Assembly (NCBI RefSeq): GCF_000143415.4
Contig: NW_003314330.1
Coordinates: 558,001-622,000 of the forward strand
DNA from: Selaginella moellendorffii
Taxonomy: Eukaryota; Streptophyta; Lycopodiopsida; Selaginellales; Selaginellaceae
Reading direction: 5' to 3'
DNA length: 64,000 bases
Shown: positions 44,690 to 56,156 of the stretch, one piece after another
Layout of the letters: every line of letters begins with the position of its first letter
How positions within the stretch are numbered: position 1 is the stretch's first letter
The notes under the pieces: model-generated
What the model was told of the DNA's origin: nothing
What the model saw: only the letters and a program-made list of their open reading frames with translations
Databases searched by the model: none
Position numbers and translations under genes: made by a program

Positions 44690-44760
44690 AGAGAGTTTGA
44701 GGGTAAACACGCATGGCTCCATTTGTTTTCTTGCAATCTGCAGTGAGTGGAGCGTCGCAG
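44690..44760 (-). pseudogene. Cyanovirin-N-like relic, copy D (5' half)
   Basis: Minus strand LTADCKKTNGAM, matching copy C at 50669-50890 up to the Met codon, where inserted DNA begins. Right of about 44748 the sequence jumps to material equivalent to 51208 onward, so a deletion also lies here. Confidence 0.45.
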
Positions 44761-45215
44761 GAGTCCCTCCTCAAGATTGAGAGCAATGGTTTTTGTGGGG
44801 AGAGCTGGACAAAGCAACATGGATAAGCTATGGAGCACGGATAGGGGGCAATTAAGATGCTGAAGAACCTCTCAGGTGATGATAGGGCAGATGATCATCC
44901 AAGCGGCAAAACACAGGCTGCTCCATCAGAGGAGCAGACCCCTTCACGACAAAGGCATATTCCACCCTATTCATTTGTGCTGGGATAGGGGAGCGAAGTT
45001 GGCATTGGAGTGCTTCTATTCTCATGCACATAATCCATAAAGGTCATGGAATATAGGTCAAAGTGTCTTTTTCATGGTTTACATTTACCCTTATTAACAG
45101 ATAATTAGATCTTTTTCTTACGCGGAATCGAACCTGGACCAAGTCCCTCCTAGGGTGGAGGGAGCTATGGGAGCTGCCACAGGGGCAAGAGCAGGCGCAG
45201 GGCTGGGGCGCCGCG

Positions 45216-47355
45216 ATGGCGAATTCTCGCAGCGCTACCCGGCGGCGGCGGGAGAGCGGCGCATTGGCGTGTATGATCTCCGCCGAGGTAGGCGCAGTGC
45301 TGGCCACAATGCGGCGCAACAGCCGCTGGGCCGGGAGGTATGAAGAGCAGCTGGATCACTCCCTGATCTATTCCCTCAAGCTCCTGAGGCGATCTATCTT
45401 CAGCTGGACGAAAAAGCCCTGGAATTCCATCAATCCCTGCCTCTACCTCGCGCCTTTCCTGGATGTGGTGAGATCGGACGAGACAGGCGCCCCAATCACT
45501 GGCACGGCTCTCAGCGCGGTCTACAAGATCCTCACCTCGGATGTGTTTGATCTCCGGACCAGCCATGTCGACGAGGCGATGCATGCGATCGTCGAGTCCG
45601 TGACGAGCTGCCGGTTTGAGGTCACGGATCCGGCGTCCGAGGAGGCTGTGCTCATGAAGATCTTGCAAGTTCTTCTGGCTTGCATTGGCGGTGATATGGG
45701 GGCAGTGCTCGGGCACAGGGATGTTTGCAACGTTGTCAACACGACCTTTCGGGTGGTTCATCAGGCCGGGAACAAGAGTGAGCTCCTCCAGCGCGTGGCC
45801 AGGCACACCATGCACGAGCTCGTGAGAGCCATCTTTGGGCATCTCTCCAGCATGGATCCTCTCGCCGGGAACAATGGTTTGCTTGTTCCATGGAGCAACG
45901 TCGAGAACAATGTCGGTGTTGTAAGTTCCTCGTTCTCCTCTTTTTTTTCTTTGCTTGGTTTGTTTCGTTTGTTTTCTTCCTCTTGTCCGCTGTGAATTCT
46001 TCTTTCTCTTTTTGCTGAATTTCTAAGACCGTCCCTTTCTTCTTTGCTCATTTCCAATTGACTTTTACAGTTTCCTCTCGATCGTCTCTTTCTCTCTTTT
46101 TTATTCTCATTTTTTCGTTTGCACAGATTCGCTATCATCAAGGACTACAGCAGCAGCAACAGCAAATCTTGTCTCATCTAAGTCTTGGTTTGTAGAAACT
46201 CTTTGTTTTCTCGTATGATTTTCACGAGCTTTTCTTGCTTTGCTTTTCTTTTCTTCTTTGTGTATAGCGCAACAATGTGGACTTGTTAAGAAGCCCAGAG
46301 GGGAGTTGACGGAAGAAGAGTGGCGAATCGCTCGCGAGCAGTCGATGGCGAGGAGGGACGCACTGCATGGCTGTCCAATTTGTCACGAAATTTTTATTCG
46401 TGGAGACCAGGTAAGTAAGTGGTCTCTTGCAAAATGGCCACAATCTTTAGTTTTCTTTTATTTTCTTTCTTTCTTTGCAGCTTTTACTCAGCTGCTCTCA
46501 TATCTTTCACAAGGTTTGGAGCTCTTCACGGATGGTCTTTTAGTGCCACGGAAATCACATCAGGGTGCCAATATTTGCAGCAATGCTTGAAACGTTTTGA
46601 GAAGTTCTCAAGGCAACGCTGCTGCCCGGTGTGCCGGACCGAGCACTATCAAACCATGGCCGTGAGGATACCATCGACTTTGTACAAGAACTTCTTTGCA
46701 ACAAGGCATGGAAATTCCTTGTTGCTTTTATGATCAAAGCGAAGTGTTTTTTTTTTTTTCCGAAGGATACAGACGGCGTACAGGGCTTACAAGTGTCGGA
46801 GAGACTACGCTGAGTACAAATGGAGACATCCACCTGAAGATCCAGGCAAACGAAAGGAATGGTTTGCAAAAAAGGTAGTTTTTTTCTTTTTGCATATTTC
46901 TTTTCTCTCTAACCTGTGTGAGCATCAGCTTGAATCGGCTTCAAACAGACTGCTGGATCAAATGGCTGTAGACGAAGACAATGTGAAGCTCCTCTTGGCC
47001 AGCATCGACAACACTCTGGCCAGTAGTAAGCAGATTTACGATGTTCTTGGCAGCAGAGATCAAACGAAGGAGGTGGACAGTTTAAATCTTACTGAAGAAA
47101 GCGATCTTAATTGGCACCAAGTGATCGAAAAGGTACGTTCTTTCTTGCATCTATCTCAAGCTTATCATTATTTTCCAGGCTATTGAGAGATATGACATTG
47201 ATCGTTCCATTTGCATAATGCCGCTGCAAAAGGATGGAGGATCCAACCTTAGCCTGCTCAGCTGCAGCCACTTATTCCATAGCCATTGCATCTCGGAGTT
47301 TGAGGCGTTCCATGCATCGGCAGAGCTCTTATGCCCGATTTGTAGAACCATGTAA
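45216..47355 (+). CDS. GNOM exon 1 - RNF32 chimeric gene
   Basis: The first exon, 45216-45920, is a near-identical copy of GNOM exon 1 (235 codons, N-terminal DCB dimerisation region; one residue difference seen, Thr for Ala at residue 8). Its intron copy ends near 46060, where sequence switches into RNF32 intron 2. Seven RNF32 exons follow: 46127-46187, 46268-46410, 46481-46513, 46581-46705, 46766-46874, 46929-47132, 47179-47355. Both sides are phase 0, so the joined frame stays open for 518 residues. RING 1 and the IQ motif are intact. RING 2 has lost its first Cys (DIDRSIC for DIDCSIC) and the last six residues (TAA at 47353). About 0.5 kb of GNOM upstream DNA came along, so a promoter may be present. 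Expression is untested. Confidence 0.7.
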
Positions 47356-47839
47356 AAGAGGTTCGACTTGTAGCAATTCGATACTCAGAAAGAAAACACT
47401 CCTTTTGACATTTAAGAATGAGAAATTACATGACTTAACAGGAACTTCAAACTTGGCTGATAACCAAAATTTAATTCAGGATTGGTTGACAAGCAAATTT
47501 AATTCTGGCTTGGAACGTGAAAAGGTGGTCCTGGGATGTGAAATGGTGGAAAACTGGAAGGAGGGAAATGGGAACCAGGGTGAAATGGTGGAAGATGGCC
47601 GGTCCTGGAATGAAAGGGGGAAAATTGAATGGTGGGAACTGGCCACCAGGTGCTCTTGGAATAGAAGGGGGAAAATGAAATGGAGAAAATATGTAAATGG
47701 CAACATTAATGTTATAATAAACAACCATGAAAGAAAGAAAGTAATATAGCTTTCTTGCATGATAATATAGTTATAAAAATAAAAGAATGAAAATGCAACT
47801 TAAATCATATCAATATAGTTATAAAACTTAATTTTGAAG

Positions 47840-48139
47840 CTTGAGAGATGGGATTGTGATGCAAGTGGTGTTAGACCACCGGTGTGACCAAGGTAAAGGG
47901 GCATGGCCTTAGTGTAACGGGCTGATATGTCGGTGGTACCTTAGGGTGTCAGTCATGGGATCGGACACGTGAAGCACTTGGATCAAGTGCAAAGGTTGAG
48001 TGGTGGGGACGCCATTCTCGGGGCTAGCAAGCCCAAGTCTGAAATAGGACTTATGGAGGTTGTGAGTAAGACTCCTCCAAGTGGTTAGAGGTGTGGTTAA
48101 GTGACTAAAGTAGAATGGAAAATTTAGTCGCTTACAACA
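47840..48139 (+). repeat. LARD LTR 3' fragment
   Basis: Matches the last 300 bp of the LARD LTRs (compare 33650-33944 and 39665-39963). No 5' part or partner LTR. Confidence 0.85.
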
Positions 48140-48483
48140 TAGTTTTTACCTATAGTGATTTACTATAGGATAACCATGAAATAAAATTTAAACCTTCTAT
48201 GTGCCATGTGTCATATGCCACATGTCTAAGGACAATAGTGTGGAACCTAAGTTTCAAAGCCTTGGGCTACTAAATGAAGGAATGGAGCCAAACTCCTAAG
48301 CATGTAACAAAGGAGCGAAGGTACTAAAGCACATAATGACTCTCGAGCATATAGCCCAAGGAGTGAAAAGACAAAAGCACAAAGTGATTTAGAATAGTCT
48401 TAGAACATCCAACATCCTAATGTTAGAATCAACATGTCAAACGGAGCTAAATAAAATCTCCCCCCCCCCAATTTGAACATATC

Positions 48484-49239
48484 AATGGTCTGAGGATAGG
48501 GGTATTCCATTAACTAACATAGTGTGGAGCTTGGGTTTAAACCCAAGCTAAACATAGAACAAAGATATACATATAAGTAAAAGTTAAATTATACTTTAGA
48601 TTAGTTAATCATGCCTGATATACCCACTATCCCTATTATACATTTGGAAAGCACCCCCCCACCATCCCTTTAGGAACACGTTTGGGCCTTCACCTTTAGC
48701 CACCTTTAATACCAGGAGTTAGTCTTTGGGACTAATTCGAAACTTACTAAATATGGAATTGCATTAATTTGTGAATTTTGGCATGGGATGAACACCATTG
48801 TGTTTAGGACAATTTTTACATTCCGTAGATATGCCAAATTAGCAAATCTAAACACTTTCCATAAATAGCAATTAAAACCAAATAGTACTAACACAATGTG
48901 CATAATAGCAAGGGTGTTTGGCAAATACAGTAAGCTATCATCCAATAATATTAAGGGACTAGTCTCAATATGAAAGGGTTTTTGTCAAGCTAGTGCAAGA
49001 TAGAACAAAAGAGAACTAAGAGCTAGGCCAAATATGCTCAGTAAGAAAACATAAAAATTCTTACCTGATGTTCATTTGGCTAAATATAGGTGATAAGCCT
49101 AGTTTATTAACACTTAAACAAAAGGAACTAATAAAAGGTCCAGTAATACTAAATTCCTACCGTTGTAGCAGTAAAGAAAGAATATTCAAAAGGACTAACC
49201 GATAAGTAACTTTTAATACCTACAGTCACATTTGCAACA
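48484..49239 (-). repeat. Chromovirus LTR fragment
   Basis: Colinear with 27560-28300 (TGTGGAGCTTGGG, CACCATTGTGTT, CAGTCACATTTGCAACA). Diverged, and truncated at its left end. Confidence 0.75.
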
Positions 49240-50019
49240 AAGATAAAAAGTTAACTAATGAATATCATTGTTATTAGATATTGCTTACACTTTGGACTTG
49301 CTAACTAGTTTAAAAATTCATTTAATGTTCCATATAAACAAGTGTAACATGTTTACACTCTTGTGATATCGTAGATAAATTAATCATCCAAATCTTAGAG
49401 ATTGATGTTAAGAATGTTAGTCTAGCCAATATATTTGCTTTAAGGTTAGTGAAAATACATTGCAAAAAAAATTAGAAATTATACATAGATGAGGCTATAA
49501 TGGGAAAATATGTAACACGTTTGGATTAAGAGCTCTTGATGGAATGGTGGAATGTGGCTTGAGGGTGGCCAAGCATATCCTGGATGGTGAGGAGATGCAG
49601 CATGAGGAACCTGAGTTTGTAAGCTTTTTCCTGCTGAATCAAGTAGAAGAGCATGCTCCTTCAGCAACGTTCGGCTGCCACTCACTTGCAATGCATTGAG
49701 AAAGATAAACACTTTAAAGATAAGCATTGAAATGATTTGAAAAGCCATCACAACTCAAATGCTTTCATCTAATCACTCAATTTATATTGGAGTCCAATGA
49801 GTTTAGACCACTAACTTAATTTGGCTATTATTATTTGATTATTTGGTTGTTCCAAATTCTACTCTTTATTGATCCTGTTTTATTATTCTAGATATGATAT
49901 TGATTATAATTCCCCTACTAAAGGATGGAGCTAGATATATCACTAGAGATATACTTAAACTGGGATCAAACAATGACAATAATCTATCCTCCAGCCAGAG
50001 TAGAAGTTTAGATCAATAT

Positions 50020-50356
50020 CAGAGTGAACCATGGTTCCATGTTTCTTCTTGCAATCCTCATTGAGCACTGTTTCAGACATGGAAGGATTGGAACGTGAGT
50101 GGAGTTCTTTGAATCCTTCTGTAAGGTGTCCATCATCGTTTGTAATGCATTAGTTTGAATCTATAAACGTCGCCTTTCCCTTTGCCGCTATCTTCTGGGT
50201 GGGCTTAACAAACTTAAAATCGGAGCATTTCTCCAGCCCACCACATCCCTGTAAGAATTTTGTTACCACTGGATTAAATAGCGAAGTGAGAACCACGTGA
50301 AGTGCCATGGCAGTGAAGCTATGGAGCACCAGCAGAGTTACAAAGAGTAGAAACAT
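50020..50356 (-). pseudogene. Cyanovirin-N-like secreted protein, copy B
   Basis: The ATG at 50356 starts a signal peptide (MFLLFVTLLVLHSFTAMA). It is followed by FLQGCGGLEKCSDFKFVKPT and, after an in-frame TAA near 50152 (copy A has GAA here), CITNDDGHL ... VLNEDCKKKHGTMVHSDIDLN. The CITNDDG and C-x(6)-G-x(4)-SDIDLN pattern suggests a CVNH lectin domain. The only obvious lesion is the single stop. Confidence 0.45.
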
Positions 50357-50668
50357 TTTTCCTGGGCGACGACAAAGAAACTTAAGAATGATCAGGTAAG
50401 TCACCAGGTTATAAGCATTACCATCTAGGCAAATTTGCAATAGTTTGACACATGGTACAAAAATCAATAGTTAGAACCATCCTGGATTAGAAAATTCCAA
50501 ATCTAACCTAAATAAAACTATAATACTAAAAATAATTAAAGGCTCAATGTCTTGATCTCAAGCCTTTTTATGAATCCAAGTTTTTTTTTTCTTTATTTTA
50601 GGCAACTTGGACAAGATTGAGGCATTAGCAGAGCGGTAGATTTTGTAAGATTAGTAAGAGAAACATAC

Positions 50669-50890
50669 TTAAGCTGGAATCAAACAATGATAGCCCAAGT
50701 TTAGATTAATATCAGCGTGAACCATGGCTCCATTTGTTTTCTTGCAATCCGCAGTGAGCACTGTTCCAGACATGGAAGGATTGGCATGAGTGGAGTAAAC
50801 TGTCTTTGAATCCTCATCATTTGTGAGGCAATTGTTTGGATCTGCAAACGTGCCATCCCGTGAATTGCACTGCTATGGAATACGCAACTT
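50669..50890 (-). pseudogene. Cyanovirin-N-like domain, copy C
   Basis: Open frame on the minus strand: QCNSRDGTFADPNNCLTNDE ... SGTVLTADCKKTNGAMVHAD, then INLNLGYHCLIPA and TAA at 50669-50671. It is the best preserved domain of the family, but no signal-peptide exon could be joined with confidence. It may be a gene fragment or a short gene with an unseen first exon. Confidence 0.45.
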
Positions 50891-51635
50891 TACCTCCAGA
50901 TAAAGTTCGAGATAATAGCCGCCATTGAAATATAAGCAAAGGTGTGCTGCTGCCGTGGTTTGCAAGGGTTTATTGGGTGAAGGCGGTGGAGGCACTCTGC
51001 CAAGTTCTTGTCTTTAGGCATTGTGTTGGATTGAATCGGTAGGCTCCCGGATACATAGAAAAGGTCAGCGGGTCATTTCAAAGACGCCCAGCTTCTTGTT
51101 TTTTTTTTTTTTTTCTTTCTTTTTTCCGAGATGGCAATGACACTCAGCTCGATTCAAGGAGCTGTTCGGCAGGCCTTTGCATGACTATATTTTGTGCGTT
51201 TGTGACTGGAGCGTCGCAGGACTTCATCCTCAAGATCGAGAACCTCTTGGAGCTGGACAAAGCAACATGGATAAGCTATGGGGGTTAATTAAGACTCCGA
51301 AGAACCTCTCAGCAACAGGTGATGATAGGGCAGATGATGGCTGCTCCATCAGCCCAAAGGCGTAAACCACCCAGTTCATTTGTGCTCGGATAGGAGTAAC
51401 TAGAGGAGCAAGAAGATGGCATATGTAAGACTATCCGTACAGGAGATTAGCATATGATCCATAAAGGTCGTTTTATAATATAGGTCAAAGTTAGGTCTTT
51501 CGTGGTTTACATTTACCCTTATTAACAAGATTTTCTCTTACGCGGAATCGAACCTGGACCAAGTCCCTCCTAGGGTGGAGGGAGCTGTGGGAGCTGCCAC
51601 AGGGGCAAGAGCAGGCGCAGGGCTGGGGCGCCGCG
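50891..51635. promoter_or_regulatory. GNOM upstream region
   Basis: Non-coding, with a long T run at about 51092-51112. The last part (about 51210-51635) is duplicated upstream of the chimeric gene (about 44750-45215). It presumably includes the GNOM promoter and leader. A tRNA-like B-box sequence (GGAATCGAACCTGG) at about 51543 is in the leader. Confidence 0.5.
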
Positions 51636-54600
51636 ATGGCGAATTCTCGCAGCGCTGCCCGGCGGCGGCGGGAGAGCGGCGCATTGGCGTGTATGATCTC
51701 CGCCGAGGTAGGCGCAGTGCTGGCCACAATGCGGCGCAACAGCCGCTGGGCCGGGAGGTATGAAGAGCAGCTGGATCACTCCCTGATCTATTCCCTCAAG
51801 CTCCTGAGGCGATCTATCTTCAGCTGGACGAAAAAGCCCTGGAATTCCATCAATCCCTGCCTCTACCTCGCGCCTTTCCTGGATGTGGTGAGATCGGACG
51901 AGACAGGCGCCCCAATCACTGGCACGGCTCTCAGCGCGGTCTACAAGATCCTCACCTCGGATGTGTTTGATCTCCGGACCAGCCATGTCGACGAGGCGAT
52001 GCATGCGATCGTCGAGTCCGTGACGAGCTGCCGGTTTGAGGTCACGGATCCGGCGTCCGAGGAGGCTGTGCTCATGAAGATCTTGCAAGTTCTTCTGGCT
52101 TGCATTGGCGGTGATATGGGGGCAGTGCTCGGGCACAGGGATGTTTGCAACGTTGTCAACACGACCTTTCGGGTGGTTCATCAGGCCGGGAACAAGAGTG
52201 AGCTCCTCCAGCGCGTGGCCAGGCACACCATGCACGAGCTCGTGAGAGCCATCTTTGGGCATCTCTCCAGCATGGATCCTCTCGCCGGGAACAATGGTTT
52301 GCTTGTTCCATGGAGCAACGTCGAGAACAATGTCGGTGTTGTAAGTTCCTCGTTCTCCTCTTTTTTTTCTTTGCTTGGTTTGTTTCGTTTGTTTCTTCCT
52401 CTTGTCCGCTGTGAATTCTTCTTTCTCTTTTTGCTGAATTTCTAAGACCGTCCCTTTCTTCTTTGCTCATTTCCAATTGCCTTTCAGGCGAGGTCTCTCT
52501 TTTTTACGTTCCTTGCGTGACTAAACATTCTGTTTCTTCCTTTTGGACAGGAAGCTGATATTGACGCGCCCGACTTAAGCATTGTCGGTGTAGACTACCT
52601 TGGAAACGGGAATGCCGAGCTAGCTACAGGCCTGCTGGTGAAAGTTAGCGAGGAAGGGAAGCTGAGAAACGGAGAAGAGGAGCAGAGGACAATAGAGCCA
52701 TACGGAGTTCCATGCATGGTGGAGATATTTCACTTCCTGTGTTCTCTCTTGAACATGGTCGGGCCGTATGGTCTCGGCGAAAGTCTTGGTGGCACCGACG
52801 AGGATGTTCCACAGTTTGCTCTCGCGCTTATCAACTCGGCCATCGAGTTTGGTGGTCCGTCGTTTGGAAAGCACCAGAGGCTAATAAGTTTGGTTCGAGA
52901 CGAGCTCTTCCGGAACCTCATGCAAATGGGACTGTCGAGCAATCCCATCATCCTCTCGATGGTCTGCAGCATTGTGCTCAACCTCTACCACCACCTTCGC
53001 AGCTACATCAAGCTCCAGCTCGAGGCGTTTTTCAGCTTTATCATCATGCGGCTGGCACAGGGAAAGTTTGGGGCCTCGTACCAGCAGCAGGAGGTGGCTA
53101 TGGAGACACTGGTTGATTTCTGCCGCCAGCCAAACTTCATGCCCGAGATGTATGCGAACTTCGACTGCGACATTACGTGCAGCAATACTTTCGAAGAGCT
53201 CGCAAACTTGCTCTCCAAGAGTGCTTTTCCCGTCAACTGTCCGCTGTCGGCAATGCACGTTTTGGCCTTGGAGGGACTTTTGGCCATCATACACAGCATG
53301 GCGGACAGGGTAGACTCGGTTCCAGGTTCTCCACTGGAGCCCCCGACGTTCCTCGAGATACAGGCGTACGTTCCATTCTGGAACATGCGTTGCGACGATT
53401 ACAAAGAACCAAGCTCCTGGGTGGAATTCGTTCGGAAGCAGAAGTATATCAAGAGAAGGCTGATGATAGGAGCTGATCACTTCAACAGGGATCCGAAGAA
53501 GGGGCTGGAGTTTCTGCAAGGAATCCACTTGCTTCCCGAGAAACTGGACCCCCAGAGCGTAGCAAGCTTTTTCAGGTACACGACTGGGCTTGACAAAAAC
53601 CTGCTGGGGGATTTCTTGGGTGACAGAGACGACTTTTGTCTTCAAGTTCTAGCGGAATTCACTCGGACGTTCGACTTTAGCAGCACCAGTCTAGATGCGG
53701 CACTTCGGACTTTCTTGGAGAGCTTCCGGCTACCTGGGGAAGCGCAGAAAATCGAGAGGGTCATGGATGCATTCTCTCAGAGGTACTGCGAGCAGTGCGT
53801 CAATGTTTTTGCGAACAAGGACGCTGCTTTCGTGCTCGCATACTCGGTGATAATGCTCAACACAGACCAGCACAAGCCCCAAGTAAAGAAGAAGATGAGC
53901 GAAGACGACTTTATCAGAAACCTCCGTGCTGCAAACGGTGGAGTGGATTTTCCTCGGGAGATGCTGAGCGAACTCTATCAGTCAGTGGCGAAGAACGAGA
54001 TCCGAATTTCATATGATCTCGGGGCGGGCATTCCCGAAATGACACACAGCAGATGGCTCGACTTGATACGAAGGTCCAGGAAGACAAGTCCTTACATCGT
54101 CTGCGACTCCCGGCCTTTCCTAGATCACGACATGTTTGCGATCATGTCGGGTCCGACGATAGCCGCAATCTCAGTCGTCTTCGATCACGCGGAGGACGAG
54201 GAAGTTTTGCGAGGATGCCTGGATGGATTCCTCGCTGTCGCAAAGATATCCGCCAGCCACCACCTTGAGGACATCCTCGACGATCTCGTGGTTTCGCTGT
54301 GCAAGTTTACCACGCTCTTGAACCCGACTGCCTCGATGGAAGAACCAGTCCTGGCTTTCGGGGAGGATAGCAAGGCAAGGATGGCTGCAGTGACAGTGTT
54401 TACTATTGCCAACAAGTACGGCGACTTCATCCGTAATGGCTGGCGAAACATACTCGACTGCATACTCCGACTTCACAAGCTCGGGTTGCTTCCTTCTCGT
54501 GTCACGAGCGATGCAGCGGATGATACAGACGCGGCGAGTGAGTCTCAGGGGAAGATGATAGCCGGCGGACTTTCAGTGCCGCCTCTAGTCTCGGCTGGAG

Positions 54601-56156
54601 TTCGACGACGTTCTTCCGGACTGATGAGTAGATTCAGCCAGCTCCTGTCTCTGGAGGCCGACGAACCGAGGTCTCAACCGTCGGAGCAGCAGGTTGCAGC
54701 TCACCAGAGAATTCTCCAGACGATCGAGGCATGCCACATTGACAACATCTTCTCCGAGAGCAAGTTCCTGCAAGCCGAGTCGCTCTTGCACCTCGCGAAG
54801 GCGCTCATCTGGGCAGCAGGAAGGCCACAGAAAGGTACTAGCTCTCCCGAGGACGAGGACACCGCCGTATTCTGCCTCGAGCTTCTCATCGCGATCACCT
54901 TGAACAACCGGGACCGTATACTCCTCCTCTGGCAAGGTGTTTACGAACACATGGCTGGGATCGTCCAGACGACAGTCGTTCCATGCCTTCTCGTGGAAAA
55001 GGCGGTGTTTGGCCTGCTGAGGATCTGCCAAAGGCTGCTGCCTTACAAGGAGAACCTGGCGGAAGAACTCCTGCGGTCACTGCAGCTGATACTGAAGCTG
55101 GACGCGAGAGTAGCCGACGCTTTCTGCGAGCGCATCACGCAAGAGGTCATGCAGCTCGTGAGAGCAAACGCTGGACACATCAAGTCTCCCATGGGGTGGC
55201 GGACGATATCGTCGCTCCTGTCGATCACAGCTCGCCACCCAGATGCTTCGGAGTCCGGTTTCGAGGCACTGTACTTCATCATGCACGACGGTGCGCACTT
55301 AACTCCGGCAAACTACGTTCTTTGCCTCGATGCTGCTCGAGCTTTCGCTGAGACTCGCGTCGGCGGCGTCGAGAGATCCCTGAAGGCTCTGGACCTGCTG
55401 TCTGAATCAGTGAACTCGCTCATCAAGTGGTCTCAAGTGGCGACTGGGGAATCGGACGAGAACAAGGAAGACAGCGTGAGAGCCTCGCAGGAACTGGCGG
55501 AGATGTGGATCCGGCTGGCTCAGGGGCTGCGAAGAGTTTGCGGGGAGCAGCGGGAGGAAGTGAGGAACTGTGCCATCCTTTCGCTGCAGAGATGCCTGAC
55601 AGCGGCGGAGAGCTTGCACTTGCCAGCCATGGTTTGGATCCAGTGCTTCGACCAGGTGATCTTCGTGATGCTGGACGACCTCCTGGACATCGCTCTTAGG
55701 AACTCTCCGAAGGAGTACAGGGGGATGGAAGGCACGCTCCACCACGCCATGAAGTTTTTGTCCAAGATCTTTCTCCAGTTTCTGGATCAGCTCGCGCTGC
55801 TACCAAACTTCCGGGCCTTGTGGCTGGCGGTGCTGAGCCGGATGGAGATGTACATGAAGGCCCGGCTGCGAGGCAAAGGCAGCGACAAGCTCCAGGAGCT
55901 CGTCCCGGAGCTGCTGAGAAACATACTGCTGATAATGCACGCTCGCGGTGTGCTGGTCCAAGGCAGTACGTTGGGAGGAGACAGCTTGTGGGAGCTCACT
56001 TGGCATCACGTCCAGACGATATCTCCGGCGCTCCAGCCAGATATCTTCCCGGATGAGAAAGCTTCTTCCACACCATCACCAGCACCAGTGACACCAGCGG
56101 TCTCGCAGGCAGTGGATGATCCAGCAGAGCAGCAACCAGCGGAGCAAGTCGAGTAA
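51636..56156 (+). CDS. GNOM: GNOM-type ARF guanine-nucleotide exchange factor (GBF family)
   Basis: Large ARF-GEF that loads GTP on ARF GTPases for vesicle traffic at Golgi and endosomes; in plants it directs PIN auxin-carrier recycling. Two exons, 51636-52340 and 52551-56156, total 1436 residues (Arabidopsis GNOM is about 1450). Order: DCB dimerisation region (1-235, entire exon 1), HUS region (about 270-480, including PYGVPCMVEIFHFLCSLLNM), Sec7 domain (about 525-720) and HDS repeats. The Sec7 glutamic finger is FRLPGEAQ, Glu632. Residue 670 is Met in SVIMLNTDQH, the state linked to brefeldin A sensitivity. The C-terminal tail is Pro/Ala/Gln-rich. The start ATG is followed by basic MANSRSAARRRR. 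Confidence 0.95.

Larger units (their letters stand above)
47690..49535. mobile_element. Composite insertion of LTR fragments
   Basis: Contains a truncated LARD LTR end (47840-48139, ending GCTTACA) and a chromovirus LTR fragment (about 48484-49239). At the right edge there is a short LARD LTR-like piece (GTAACACGTTTGGATTAAGAGC). A 12-bp GAAAATATGTAA occurs at both edges (about 47686 and 49505) and might be a duplicated target or chance. No coding capacity. Confidence 0.6.
47486..49751 (-). pseudogene. Proline-rich protein gene, duplicated and split
   Basis: The 5' part (signal peptide to SSHIPPFHQ) is at 49536-49751 and the repeat part at 47486-47690. They are separated by about 1.8 kb of inserted DNA, with about 80 bp of the gene deleted. 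It is the paralogue of 18119-18604 and lies in the same order relative to RNF32. Confidence 0.8.

Noticed and set aside
45165-45842. 225-codon minus frame, repeated at 51570-52262
   Set aside because: Antisense of GNOM exon 1. It is preserved in both copies only because the duplicated DNA is nearly identical.
52881-53645. 254-codon minus frame inside GNOM exon 2
   Set aside because: Antisense shadow of a long GC-rich exon; no family match.
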